From: Bacteroidota bacterium
GTDB taxonomy: Bacteria; Bacteroidota; Bacteroidia; Bacteroidales; Lentimicrobiaceae
Reading direction: 5' to 3'
Assembly: GCA_009773515.1 (NCBI GenBank)
Contig: WSXX01000005.1
Location: 62,001 to 126,000, forward strand
Length of the DNA stretch: 64,000 nucleotides
Below are positions 26,125 through 35,070 of the stretch, one piece after another; within the stretch, counting starts at the first letter, position 1; every line of letters begins with the position of its first letter. The notes beneath the pieces were generated by a model. The model did no database searches, was not told the origin of the DNA, and saw only the letters and a program-made list of their open reading frames with translations. The position numbers and the translations under genes are program-made.

Positions 26125-28230
26125 TTATAACTTCACCACTAAAGCACCTTCATCCATCACTGAATAAAAAGGCACTTTCAATTTCTCAAAATCTTCTTTC
26201 CAGGTCTGCATTCGTCGAAATGAACTTGAAGCATCAATAACGAAAACTGCACCCGGAAAAGCAGCAACAAGTTCCTTTGCATTTACGCGCGGATTTGCAC
26301 GAAGTATCACATAGTCAACTATAATCTGACTATCACCTTCGGGCATTTGCGATCTGCCGGAAACCAAAGCAATGCGCTTCTCTCCTGCCAAAAGAAACCC
26401 TCTGTAAAGCCGGGCATTTTTATAAGTTGCAATTGAATCGGATAAATCAATCAGCGTTCTGCTTTTTAAACCATTTCGGGTGCTATAGCCTTCGAGCGGA
26501 TAGCTGAGTTTTGCGGGCGTATTTTTAAGCGCCGAATCTGCAAACAGGAAATGATTACGACCTTCCACAAAACTAATTGCGGAGTGATTCCGGATGCTAT
26601 GTACAATAAATTCTTTCCGGCTTGCACGTTCATATTGGCTGTAGCTGAAATCAATACTTAAAACAATCAACACAGCTGCAGCCAGTCTGAAGTACCAGAC
26701 CTTCCGGTTCATATACCATGCAAACAGCAGCAGAATCAAAAAATAAAAAAGCAAAGTTGCCTGCCCTGAGAGATAAATTCCACGAACAACAGCCCCGGGA
26801 AGACCTTCGATAAATCCAACTGCAAAGTTCAGGAACTTAAATTCCCAAACAAGCAGCCACCCGGCAATTTCTGACACAAAAGGTATTTTGACCAGGAGCA
26901 TAAAAGCCAGACCTGAATAAATCAGAATTCCGGACAACGGAATAACAATAATGTTTGTAATAAGAAAATAATTCGGAAACTGGCTGAAGTACATGATGGA
27001 AATTGGTCCGGTGGCAATCTGCGCAGCCATTGAAACTGAAATAATATCCCAGAAATACTTTTTAAATTTATTACGGGGAAGGTAAAGCTTTTGAATATGT
27101 GGCTGAAATATCACAATACCAAGTACTGCTGAATAGGACAATTGGAATCCCAGATCAAAAATTATCGCAGGATTATACAACAACAAAAGAAACGCAGAAG
27201 CTGAGATTGAATTGATAATGTGTGATTTACGATTCAGTGCTCCGCCGATGGTTACCAGTGAGAACATCAGAGATGCGCGCATTACCGAAGGTGCCAGACC
27301 GGTAATGAGCGCATAAAACCAGATCACAAGTAATATCAGCACGGGCCTTAACCATAAAGCCCGTTTTCTTTTCTTTAGAAAGAAGAAAAGCTTATCAGCC
27401 AACACGAAGATGATGCCTACATGTAATCCTGATACACATAAAATGTGCATTGCCCCTGATCCGGAAAACTCTTTTCGCTGATCAGGATCGAGTAAATCGT
27501 CGTAACCAATAAGGAGGGCAGTCGCAACAGCATACTCACGTCCTTCCATTCCTGTTTCTCTGAAGAGTTCAAGAAACCCATTTCTGATGCGATAAGCAAA
27601 AGCTTGAAAAAAATTACCTCCGGCATCTTCTTTAATCTCATACCTGCCCGTTTTTAAAAAAATCTGGTGGTAAATACCTTTATTTGCAAGATAAGCTGCA
27701 AAGTCAAACTCTCCGGGATTCTTTGGGCCAGGCACTTGGGTTGGGTGTTCTGTAAATGTAATTCTGTCGCCATAACGAATAGTTTTTGCCGTTGAATCCT
27801 TCGAGGCATAAACCATAATTCTGCCGCTTACCTGCTGAATCTGATTATCACTTTTAATAACATCAGGCTTTAATGTAAACCTTAAAGAGTTAGCTCTCTC
27901 GGAAGGCTCGTCAACAACAATGCCTGAAATTACGGAGGTTTCGGGAGTGAGGTATTTTGAAAAATGGTTTCTGTGATTAATCTCCTTATGTAATCCGGCA
28001 AGCAGAAAACCTGAAATTATCAGAAATGAGTTAAGAAGCAATCCATAAATCCAACGACCTGAATAGGCTGATTTCTCAGGGAGGAAACGATATAGCGGAA
28101 GAAAAACCAAAGGAACAAAAACCGCCCATAGCGGGAGAGTAAGCTTATCGCCCGAAATTTTATAAATGATAATGCCGGCAATCAGCGGAATTACCAACCT
28201 GACAAACGGATATCTGGTCCAGGTTTTCAA
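26125..28230 (-). CDS. comEC: ComEC/Rec2-family membrane protein with a degenerate C-terminal domain
   Basis: 701 residues. The N-terminal DUF4131 region (about 20-190) carries the OB-like segment (VISGIVVDEPSERANS). The competence domain (about 215-500) has the signature GSGAMHILCVSGLHVGI and nine or so helices including GLAPSVMRASLMF. In competent bacteria ComEC forms the inner-membrane DNA channel. The C-terminal part (about 530-701) resembles a shortened metallo-beta-lactamase fold (VDYVILRANPRVNAKELV) but lacks the HxHxDH metal ligands, so the nuclease activity proposed for the full-length protein is unlikely. No other competence genes are nearby. Confidence 0.87.
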   Translation of the reverse strand: MKTWTRYPFVRLVIPLIAGIIIYKISGDKLTLPLWAVFVPLVFLPLYRFLPEKSAYSGRWIYGLLLNSFLIISGFLLAGLHKEINHRNHFSKYLTPETSVISGIVVDEPSERANSLRFTLKPDVIKSDNQIQQVSGRIMVYASKDSTAKTIRYGDRITFTEHPTQVPGPKNPGEFDFAAYLANKGIYHQIFLKTGRYEIKEDAGGNFFQAFAYRIRNGFLELFRETGMEGREYAVATALLIGYDDLLDPDQRKEFSGSGAMHILCVSGLHVGIIFVLADKLFFFLKKRKRALWLRPVLILLVIWFYALITGLAPSVMRASLMFSLVTIGGALNRKSHIINSISASAFLLLLYNPAIIFDLGFQLSYSAVLGIVIFQPHIQKLYLPRNKFKKYFWDIISVSMAAQIATGPISIMYFSQFPNYFLITNIIVIPLSGILIYSGLAFMLLVKIPFVSEIAGWLLVWEFKFLNFAVGFIEGLPGAVVRGIYLSGQATLLFYFLILLLFAWYMNRKVWYFRLAAAVLIVLSIDFSYSQYERASRKEFIVHSIRNHSAISFVEGRNHFLFADSALKNTPAKLSYPLEGYSTRNGLKSRTLIDLSDSIATYKNARLYRGFLLAGEKRIALVSGRSQMPEGDSQIIVDYVILRANPRVNAKELVAAFPGAVFVIDASSSFRRMQTWKEDFEKLKVPFYSVMDEGALVVKL

Positions 28231-28557
28231 GGATACATTACATAATAAGAGTTTACACTATACTATATTTCACTGCAATCAGCGAATAAAATCAATGGTT
28301 TTCAGGCAATATAACTGTGGCAACTAAATTGATTAATTAAACTGCATTCAAATTACCTGATTTTTCATGCTTCACTTAAAATATTTGCCAAAAAAGCGCA
28401 ATGGATTAAATTTTAAACAGTTATTTTTTTTTAAATCATTGCGCCTGGGCAGATAAACACTCTGGTATTATTCTGACTTATTGATCAAAAATTTATTCGG
28501 GTAAGAGTCAATAAAAATAGAAAATCTAATCCGATTCTGCAAAAAAGCAAACAGAAA
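28231..28557. other. Non-coding spacer between the TPR lipoprotein gene and comEC
   Basis: I see no gene here. The only clear structure is the terminator at 28388-28444. No well-spaced -33/-7 pair for comEC is apparent in the remaining AT-rich sequence. Confidence 0.6.
28388..28444 (-). terminator. Terminator after the TPR lipoprotein gene
   Basis: GCGCAATG (28396-28403) pairs with CATTGCGC (28437-28444), extended by an AT-rich stem inside. Six T follow on the minus strand. It lies about 115 bases beyond the stop codon. Confidence 0.75.
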
Positions 28558-29577
28558 TTATTTGCAGTATTGTTCCAACATCGAAGCTGCCATTTTATGT
28601 CCAAGCCCTGCAGCAGTTTTCCAGTCGTTGCATGCCTCTGACTGCTTGTTTAATCGTTGATACGAGAAAGCCCGGTTATAATGGGCATCGGCATTTGAGG
28701 GTTGCAGGGCAATAACTTTACTGTAATCTTCGGCAGCTTCGGCAAATCTTTGCAGCATAAACCGGCTGTTTCCGCGATTGATATATGCCTGACTGTATTT
28801 TACATCAATCTCCAGCGCACGGGTAAACATGATATCTGCTTCTTCAAAGTTTTTAATTGATGCCAGTGAAGTACCTTTATTGAACCATGCAAGCGCATGC
28901 TGAGGAACAGCTTTTGTAACAATACCGTAAGTTTCGATTGCCTCCTGATGTTTTCCCATTGCTGCAAGTACAACACCTTTATAGTTTACAGCATCATAAT
29001 AGTCAGGCACTCTGGCAAGGGTAGTATCGAAGTCAGCAAGAGCTTCCTGAAATCGTTTTTGTTCCAGATACATTTGTCCGCGGTAATAATAATATGGTGC
29101 CTGCGATGGACGGATCTGAATTGCTTTCGCAAAATCAACATCTGCGCCGGCATAATCCTTTAATTCCCATTTGGCTTTCCCGCGATAAAAATAGGCATCC
29201 GGATTTCTCTCATGAACCTCAATGGATTTTGTAAATTCCACAATTGCACCTTTCAGGTCACCAGATGAAGCAAGTTTTATTCCCTTACGCCTTTCTTCAG
29301 CGCCTTTTCCTTTGAATGTGATCGTATTGTATAACTCTTCTTTTTGACTGGTGGGCGTCTGAAGTGATGGTTTATTATCTTCAATGCTCCCAATCATTGG
29401 AATCTGATCAAATCCATCTGACACACCTGTAACTTTAGCAGTATCAGGCAATAAGCCAGATATTGTATCGGGCTGAGCTGTGGCTTCGGCAGATGAAGAC
29501 TCATTTCTGCTGGTGCATGCCTGCAATGAAAATATCAGAACCAGAACTGTAAGAAAAAAAGAGAGTACTAATTTCAT
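28558..29577 (-). CDS. TPR-repeat lipoprotein
   Basis: 339 residues from the ATG at 29577. The TTG at 29598 lies in a -7 box and is rejected as a start. A lipoprotein signal peptide ends in the lipobox LQAC (Cys about 21), followed by a Ser/Glu-rich linker. From about residue 95 there are about seven tetratricopeptide repeats, recognisable by patterns such as AYFYRGKAKWELKDYAGADV, AYINRGNSRF and ADAHYNRAFSYQRL. TPR arrays mediate protein-protein contacts. The protein probably sits on the periplasmic side of a membrane as a scaffold; partners are unknown. Single-gene unit with promoter box and terminator. Confidence 0.88.
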   Translation of the reverse strand: MKLVLSFFLTVLVLIFSLQACTSRNESSSAEATAQPDTISGLLPDTAKVTGVSDGFDQIPMIGSIEDNKPSLQTPTSQKEELYNTITFKGKGAEERRKGIKLASSGDLKGAIVEFTKSIEVHERNPDAYFYRGKAKWELKDYAGADVDFAKAIQIRPSQAPYYYYRGQMYLEQKRFQEALADFDTTLARVPDYYDAVNYKGVVLAAMGKHQEAIETYGIVTKAVPQHALAWFNKGTSLASIKNFEEADIMFTRALEIDVKYSQAYINRGNSRFMLQRFAEAAEDYSKVIALQPSNADAHYNRAFSYQRLNKQSEACNDWKTAAGLGHKMAASMLEQYCK

Positions 29578-29595
29578 AAAAATAAAATTTTGAAG

Positions 29596-29603
29596 CAAAG
29601 GTA
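29596..29603 (-). promoter_or_regulatory. Candidate -7 box (TACCTTTG) for the TPR lipoprotein gene
   Basis: TACCTTTG on the minus strand lies 18 bases before the ATG at 29577. A -33 TTG at proper spacing is not seen. Confidence 0.5.
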
Positions 29604-29719
29604 AGTAAAAAGCCCTGACTGCTGAAGGCCTGCAATTGAGAGATTACCGACAAATTTATAAGATTTCAGCGTTTGAATGATTCGTTGTTTGAATATTTTA
29701 ACACAAAAATCCCGGTCAT

Positions 29720-30826
29720 TTATTGAATTCTTTTTCTCACAAAACCAAAAACAGATGCAGCAGCTCGACGCGACGCACCATCACCACCCAGAATTTCACG
29801 CAATTCAGCATAATTCCGGTTGATCAGTTCTCTTGTTGATGCATCATTCAATATAAGATTCAGTTCATTTGTGAGATTAACGGTATTCAACTCATTTTGA
29901 ATAAGTTCCTTAACAACAGGTCTGTCCATTATCAGATTGACCAGTGAGATATATTTCACTTTTATCACCCTTTTAGCAATCTGATAAGAGATATTTCCAC
30001 CTTTATAACAAACCACTTCAGGAGTGCCGATCAGCGCAGTTTCGAGTGTTGCAGTTCCTGAAGTAACCAATGCTGCCTTTGCTTGTTTCAACAGATCATA
30101 AGTGCGACCCGATATCACAGGAATGGAATTATTGCCTGCGATTTTATGATAGAATTCGTCGCAATGCGAAGCAACTCCGGCAATTACGAATTTTACATCA
30201 GGGAAATTCAATGCGGCTTTTGCCATTTCAGGAAGTACTTTCTGTATTTCCTGTTTGCGGCTTCCTGGCAGAAGTGCTACGATTGGCTTTTTTTCATCCG
30301 GAAAAACCGGGCTGAAATTATTAATGCCCAATGCATCAAGCAATGGATGTCCATGAAATTCAACATTCATCCCATGACGGGCATAAAAATCTTTTTCGAA
30401 AGGCAGAATCACAATCATTTTATCGACCACCTTGCGGATGATTTTTACACGGGATTGCTTCCATGCCCATACCTGTGGTGAGATATAATAAATTACAGGA
30501 ATCCCTTTTTCATGGAGAAACTCAGCAATTTTAAGGTTAAAACCAGGGTAATCAACCAGAATAACAGCATCAGGTTGAAAATCAAGAATATCTTTTTTGC
30601 AGAATGACAGATTACGGAGAATGGTTTTTAAATTCAGTATTACTTCCAGAAATCCCATAAATGCAAGATCGCTGTAGTGTTTAACAATAACACCACCCTG
30701 CTCCTGCATGAGATTGCCGCCCCAGCAACGAAACTCCATTTTTGTATCGAGTAGATTTAACTCCCTCATCAGATTTGAGGCATGAAGATCACCCGAAGCT
30801 TCTCCGGCAATAATATAGAGCTTCAT
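29720..30826 (-). CDS. lpxB: Lipid-A-disaccharide synthase
   Basis: 368 residues, normal length for this GT19 glycosyltransferase. It condenses UDP-2,3-diacylglucosamine with lipid X to make the tetra-acyl disaccharide of lipid A, as a peripheral inner-membrane enzyme. Visible motifs: IIAGEASGDLHASNLMREL at the start, VDYPGFNLKIA, YYISPQVWAWKQSRV, LPFEKDFYARHG, ALLPGSRKQEI and TSGTATLETAL. The gene is 8 bases downstream of a small membrane gene and follows surE in a compact three-gene unit. Confidence 0.97.
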   Translation of the reverse strand: MKLYIIAGEASGDLHASNLMRELNLLDTKMEFRCWGGNLMQEQGGVIVKHYSDLAFMGFLEVILNLKTILRNLSFCKKDILDFQPDAVILVDYPGFNLKIAEFLHEKGIPVIYYISPQVWAWKQSRVKIIRKVVDKMIVILPFEKDFYARHGMNVEFHGHPLLDALGINNFSPVFPDEKKPIVALLPGSRKQEIQKVLPEMAKAALNFPDVKFVIAGVASHCDEFYHKIAGNNSIPVISGRTYDLLKQAKAALVTSGTATLETALIGTPEVVCYKGGNISYQIAKRVIKVKYISLVNLIMDRPVVKELIQNELNTVNLTNELNLILNDASTRELINRNYAELREILGGDGASRRAAASVFGFVRKRIQ

Positions 30827-30834
30827 ATCAGGAA

Positions 30835-31131
30835 TTAATAGAAATAGATGCTGAATGGTTTACCATCGATAAAGACGAAGTAAAGAATGACGAAAAGAAA
30901 CACGATCACCAACGCGCCTCCACCGGCTTTTGTGAACTTAAGTTTTCGCATATACCATCGCATGAGTAAAATTCCCGGGGCAAAGGCAATAAGCAATAAT
31001 TTGTTTTCAGGCTGGTATTGCGAAAAAAGCCTGTAAATCCATGGTCCGCCAAAAATTACCAGTGCTGATGCGCCCAAAGTCACAAGCAAAGTGGCCAGAA
31101 GACCGATAAAAAAGTTGTCGTTTTTCCACAT
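30835..31131 (-). CDS. Small membrane protein between surE and lpxB, function unknown
   Basis: 98 residues from the ATG at 31131; an upstream in-frame TTG at 31149 is possible but less likely. Helices are predicted by eye at about 8-28 and 70-90, with a weaker hydrophobic segment at 42-55 that ends in LLMRWYMRKLKFTKAG. No catalytic motif is visible. Tight packing with lpxB (8-base gap) and surE (45-base gap) suggests co-expression with lipid A synthesis. Confidence 0.75.
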   Translation of the reverse strand: MWKNDNFFIGLLATLLVTLGASALVIFGGPWIYRLFSQYQPENKLLLIAFAPGILLMRWYMRKLKFTKAGGGALVIVFLFVILYFVFIDGKPFSIYFY

Positions 31132-31176
31132 AATGGTTAAAGTGCTCAAAATTAACAGCCTGTCAATTATTAAAAC

Positions 31177-31953
31177 TTAATTCAGGCCTTCAGTTTCCCA
31201 ATCTCTGAGCAAAGGTATAGTTTTATGCGATGTGAGATCGAAATGCAAAGGCACAACAGCAACATAATTATTGCGTAATGCCCATTCGTCGGTATCTTCA
31301 GCTTCATCGCGGTTGCGAAAAACTCCGGTCAGCCAGAAATAATCGCGCAAATGAGGATCCTGTCGCTGGTCAAATTTCTCATCCCAATAAGCCATGGCTT
31401 GTCGCGCAATCTTAATGCCTTTGATGGGGGAACCATTTACCGAAGGTATATTTACATTGAGGCAGGTGTATTCAGGAAGTCCGTTTTTTAATACATTTTC
31501 AGCAATGGACTGTATATAGGGACTGCATTTACTGAAATCGGCGTTGTATGCATAGTCGTCGAGCGAGAAACCTATGGAAGGAATATTTTCCATTGCACCT
31601 TCAATAACTGCAGCCATGGTACCTGAGTAAAGCACATTTACTGAAGCATTTGAACCGTGATTTATACCTGAAACAACAAGATCGGGCTTGCGACCCAAAA
31701 TTGCCTTGTGGCCAAGCTTTACACAATCAGCCGGAGTGCCGTTGCATGAATACTCCGTGTAGCCTTCTTCCGATTTTATTTTATGAACCCTTAAAGGCGT
31801 TGAGATGGTAACTGCATGTCCCATTCCCGACATTGGCTTATCAGGAGCAATCACCAGAACTTCGCCCATATTACGCATAACAGAAATCAAAGTCCGCAAT
31901 CCGGGCGCAAAAATCCCGTCATCGTTGGTTATCAGAATCAATGGTTTAGTCAT
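31177..31953 (-). CDS. surE: 5'-nucleotidase SurE
   Basis: 258 residues. The metal site ITNDDGIFAPG (Asp11, Asp12) and the second conserved segment VSGINHGSNAS are present, together with SGTMAAVIEGA. SurE dephosphorylates nucleoside 5'- or 3'-monophosphates and is linked to stationary-phase survival. It is first in the surE / small membrane protein / lpxB unit. Full length, cytoplasmic. Confidence 0.96.
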   Translation of the reverse strand: MTKPLILITNDDGIFAPGLRTLISVMRNMGEVLVIAPDKPMSGMGHAVTISTPLRVHKIKSEEGYTEYSCNGTPADCVKLGHKAILGRKPDLVVSGINHGSNASVNVLYSGTMAAVIEGAMENIPSIGFSLDDYAYNADFSKCSPYIQSIAENVLKNGLPEYTCLNVNIPSVNGSPIKGIKIARQAMAYWDEKFDQRQDPHLRDYFWLTGVFRNRDEAEDTDEWALRNNYVAVVPLHFDLTSHKTIPLLRDWETEGLN

Positions 31954-32072
31954 TATTGTTGAGATATTAGAAGCTGAAGCAGATTATTAAATTCAATAAA
32001 AACATCCGGGAGGTTTTATTCGCGAAATACTTTCTGAACCTAATATATATAACCCCTTCAATATTAAAAAGT

Positions 32073-32687
32073 TCAGTCCTTTGGGTGGCCTTGCTGATTG
32101 TCAAAATTAGTAAGTCCGGCAGTAACAATAAACTTCATGACTTCAGCCGGTGGTGCGTTTATTGGTGTGATATTTTCGACAGGAACAATAAAGAGGTTGC
32201 CTGAAAAGTTGTAAGAATGAGGCAAATAAACGGCAACTTTCCCACCTGAAATACCCAGGTTGCGCAAATCGCGCTGGGTAACAAACCCCATTTTTTCAAG
32301 GTTTGAATCATGACTCACTTTCACCAGCACGGGTTCGGTGAAGCGCTTTTCTTTCCCGACAAATGCCGACATAAAATCTTTGATGGAAGAATAAATCACC
32401 TTAACCAGCGGCGCCTGACTGATGAGCTTATCGAAATAATAAAGCAATGGTTTAAAAATGATCGATGAACCCAGAAATCCTATCAGTGTAACGAAGAAAA
32501 AAATAACAAGAATTCCAAGCCCTGGAATATTGAACCCAAGAATCCTCACAATAATTCCGGTAAGAATTCCATCCACAAAGTTGAATGAAACCACCAGAAT
32601 ATAAACAGTTAATGCCAAAGGTGCTATGAAAAGCATTCCCTGCAGAAACCAGGCAAATATTTGTTTACGGTTGAGATACTTCTTCAT
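32073..32687 (-). CDS. DUF502 family membrane protein
   Basis: 204 residues. Two N-terminal helices at about 12-34 and 52-74 are followed by a soluble domain with LLYYFDKLISQAPLVKVIYS and FVTQRDLRNLGISGGKVAVYLPHSYN, which identify DUF502. Function is unknown. A -7 box stands about 60 bases upstream, so it appears to be a single-gene unit. The Arg/Lys-rich C-terminal tail may be cytoplasmic. Confidence 0.88.
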   Translation of the reverse strand: MKKYLNRKQIFAWFLQGMLFIAPLALTVYILVVSFNFVDGILTGIIVRILGFNIPGLGILVIFFFVTLIGFLGSSIIFKPLLYYFDKLISQAPLVKVIYSSIKDFMSAFVGKEKRFTEPVLVKVSHDSNLEKMGFVTQRDLRNLGISGGKVAVYLPHSYNFSGNLFIVPVENITPINAPPAEVMKFIVTAGLTNFDNQQGHPKD

Positions 32688-32745
32688 AAAAAACAGATAA
32701 CATCCTTTACAATCAAGCTGAAATTAAGGATTTTTGAATTGAATA

Positions 32746-32753
32746 CAAAGGTA
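32746..32753 (-). promoter_or_regulatory. Candidate -7 box (TACCTTTG) for the DUF502 gene
   Basis: TACCTTTG on the minus strand, about 58 bases before the ATG. No -33 TTG at 18-21 bases is seen. Confidence 0.4.
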
Positions 32754-32867
32754 AGCAATAAGGTGTTTCTCTTTCAGAGGGTGCTGATTAAAAGAAGATG
32801 TTTAACTGAAAGTTAATGCAATGCGTTTGAGTGTGGGAATAAACGCATACTTTAACCTAGATCTGAA

Positions 32868-33458
32868 TCATTTTACAAATTCCAGCAACTCACAATAAAG
32901 GCGTTGCACCGGCAAACCCATCACATTAAAGTAAGAACCTTCAATGCGTTCAACGCCAACATAGCCGATCCATTCCTGAATGCCATAAGCTCCGGCTTTA
33001 TCCAACGGCTTATATTTTTCAACATAATAGCGTATTTCGTCCATGCCAAGCTTCCGGAAATGGACGTCGGTACTTACATAAAACGAATGAAATTTATCGG
33101 ATGTTCGTAAGCAAACACCGGTATAAACAGTATGCACATTGCCTGAAAGTTTTGCAATCATTTGAATTGCGTCTTCTTCATCTTCAGGTTTACCTATACA
33201 TTCTCCATTGAGCCACACAATTGTATCTGCTGTAATCAACAAAGCGTTTTCAGGAAGTTCGTCAAAACTGAATGCTTCAGCTTTTTTACGACTTACATGG
33301 AGGGCAATTTCTTCGCGTTGAAGATGAGGTGGATAAAACTCGTCGGTGGACTTTACCTGAACTTCAAATTCCAGACCTATCTCTTTGAGTAATGACAGCC
33401 TTCTGGGCGATTGAGATGCCAGAATAAAATGATAACCGGAATTATTTAAATCGATCAT
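32868..33458 (-). CDS. maf: Maf-family nucleoside triphosphate pyrophosphatase
   Basis: 196 residues. The signature LASQSPRRLSLLKEIGL is at the N-terminus. TADTIVWLNGECIGKP and the DKAGAYGIQEWIGYV segment complete the Maf active site. The family hydrolyses dTTP, UTP or modified pyrimidine nucleotides to monophosphates. Bacteroidota members are of the YhdE-like type by sequence pattern. It lies between DUF502 and the UbiA gene; the 95-base gap upstream holds no clear promoter, so it may be read from the UbiA transcript. Confidence 0.94.
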   Translation of the reverse strand: MIDLNNSGYHFILASQSPRRLSLLKEIGLEFEVQVKSTDEFYPPHLQREEIALHVSRKKAEAFSFDELPENALLITADTIVWLNGECIGKPEDEEDAIQMIAKLSGNVHTVYTGVCLRTSDKFHSFYVSTDVHFRKLGMDEIRYYVEKYKPLDKAGAYGIQEWIGYVGVERIEGSYFNVMGLPVQRLYCELLEFVK

Positions 33459-33553
33459 ACTTTGAGTTTACAACAAATGAAGTGAGAAATCTGAAACCAT
33501 CGCTACTGCTATGTCTGCACTCTTTAATGACTTCAGGATGAAAAACATATTGA

Positions 33554-34519
33554 TTAAAGCAGAAATGCCAGCGGCAACATACTTAAAATTCCTAAGAGCA
33601 TCAGCAGCTTTAACAATAGGCTCAGATGACCGAAATCACTTTTTGATTGTGCTGTATGTATTTTGAAAAGCAGAAAAACCAAAGGCACTGCAACAGTTAT
33701 AATCAGGTAAAAAGCCACGGCGATGAATGATGTATTGATTAGCCACCAGATAGCAACACCTAATAGAGAAAGTGTAACTATGGCCAGATACATCACGAGG
33801 ATTCTGGCAGCAGCTGTGCCATAAACAACCGGAAATGTCAGACAACCGGCCTGCGCATCACCCAGTATATCTTCAGCATCTTTAACAACTTCCCTGATTA
33901 AACTCACCATAAAAGCAAAAACAGCATAAGCAGCGAATAATTTTGTGATGAGTGCCATACTTCCCTGCACTGCAACAAAAGTTTCGGGAAGACTTCTGAG
34001 TGCCAGAAATTCAAACAGCCAAACCAGACCGATCACCAGTGCTGATAGCAGTGCAACAACAAAATTTCCCCATAAAACCATTCTCTTATACCTCACAGAG
34101 TAGAGCCAGAGAAGAATCGCCGTCATAGGAAAAATAAAACCCAACCTGAGCGAACCACATTTCCATGCAACATAAAAGCCGCATAAAGATGCAATTACAT
34201 TAAAAACTGTGTGAAGAAGTATGGCTTTCCGTCTGTGAAAAAAGCGTCCTATTACAAGTTTGTCGGGTTTATTCAGACGATCAGTTCTCAAATCGAAGTA
34301 ATCGTTGATAATATAGCCTGCAGCTGCAATAAGTATTACCGTAAAAACCAGAAGCGCGAACGTAAGATTATCGATTGCAGGCATATAACCCACATTTCCG
34401 TATATCGGAATCAACACTGCATGGCGCAGCAGATACATGGTGATCATTATCACCATAAGGTTTGCCCACCTGATTAAACGAAAAAAAGGCAATAGTTTGT
34501 TGTTCAGAAAATCATCCAT
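33554..34519 (-). CDS. UbiA-family prenyltransferase (geranylgeranylglycerol-phosphate geranylgeranyltransferase-like)
   Basis: 321 residues with about eight helices. The two Asp-rich motifs that bind prenyl diphosphate are INDYFDLRTDRLNKPDK (about 92-108) and KDAEDILGDAQAG (about 215-227). Bacteroidota members of this subgroup are usually annotated as geranylgeranylglycerol-phosphate geranylgeranyltransferase. The true acceptor here is not proven and could be another aromatic or polyol phosphate. Inner membrane. The gene is 15 bases downstream of the KdsC-like phosphatase, in one run with the DUF2520 gene. Confidence 0.85.
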   Translation of the reverse strand: MDDFLNNKLLPFFRLIRWANLMVIMITMYLLRHAVLIPIYGNVGYMPAIDNLTFALLVFTVILIAAAGYIINDYFDLRTDRLNKPDKLVIGRFFHRRKAILLHTVFNVIASLCGFYVAWKCGSLRLGFIFPMTAILLWLYSVRYKRMVLWGNFVVALLSALVIGLVWLFEFLALRSLPETFVAVQGSMALITKLFAAYAVFAFMVSLIREVVKDAEDILGDAQAGCLTFPVVYGTAAARILVMYLAIVTLSLLGVAIWWLINTSFIAVAFYLIITVAVPLVFLLFKIHTAQSKSDFGHLSLLLKLLMLLGILSMLPLAFLL

Positions 34520-34534
34520 CAGGTGTTGAAATAT

Positions 34535-35056
34535 TTACCAGTGAAATGCATTTCCGTTCATCCATTTGCCCTGTACCTTCATCACCTGCTCAATTACATC
34601 GCGCACGCAGCCTTCACCTCCGTTAAAGTGAGAAATATACCGGCTGATGTTTCGTATCTCTACAGAAGCATCGGCAGGGCAAACGGGCATTCCCACCTTC
34701 TGCATTACCTGATAATCAGGAATGTCGTCACCCATGTAAAGCACTTCTTCGGGCTTCAGATTATGGGTTTTGAGATACTCTTCAAAAACTTCCATTTTGT
34801 TTTCAACGCCCAAAAAAACATCGGTAAGTTTAAGTGCATTGCAGCGGTGACGCATCGACTCGGAATAACCACCCGAAATTACAGCAACACGATAGCCACT
34901 TTTTATGGCCAGTTGCAGCGCATAACCATCCTTTACAAAACCCGTCCGAAGCTGATCGCCGGTATTTGTAATCAGTATTACGCCGTTTGTAAGCACGCCA
35001 TCGTAGTCAAAAATAAATGTTTTGATACCCGTCAGGTCTTCCTTGTAATTGTTCAT
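34535..35056 (-). CDS. kdsC: HAD-family phosphatase, KdsC-like (KDO-8-phosphate phosphatase)
   Basis: 173 residues from the ATG at 35056. An upstream ATG at 35104 would overlap the preceding gene and adds a stretch without homology to the family. HAD motifs: FIFDYDGVLTNG (nucleophile and acid Asp), ISGG (Ser), and YMGDDIPDYQVM (metal-binding Asp). Small, cap-less KdsC enzymes hydrolyse KDO 8-phosphate for lipopolysaccharide core synthesis, consistent with lpxB nearby. The first motif reads DYDG instead of the common DVDG. Fourteen bases separate it from the DUF2520 gene. Confidence 0.85.
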   Translation of the reverse strand: MNNYKEDLTGIKTFIFDYDGVLTNGVILITNTGDQLRTGFVKDGYALQLAIKSGYRVAVISGGYSESMRHRCNALKLTDVFLGVENKMEVFEEYLKTHNLKPEEVLYMGDDIPDYQVMQKVGMPVCPADASVEIRNISRYISHFNGGEGCVRDVIEQVMKVQGKWMNGNAFHW

Positions 35057-35070
35057 AATCAGCAAAATTG

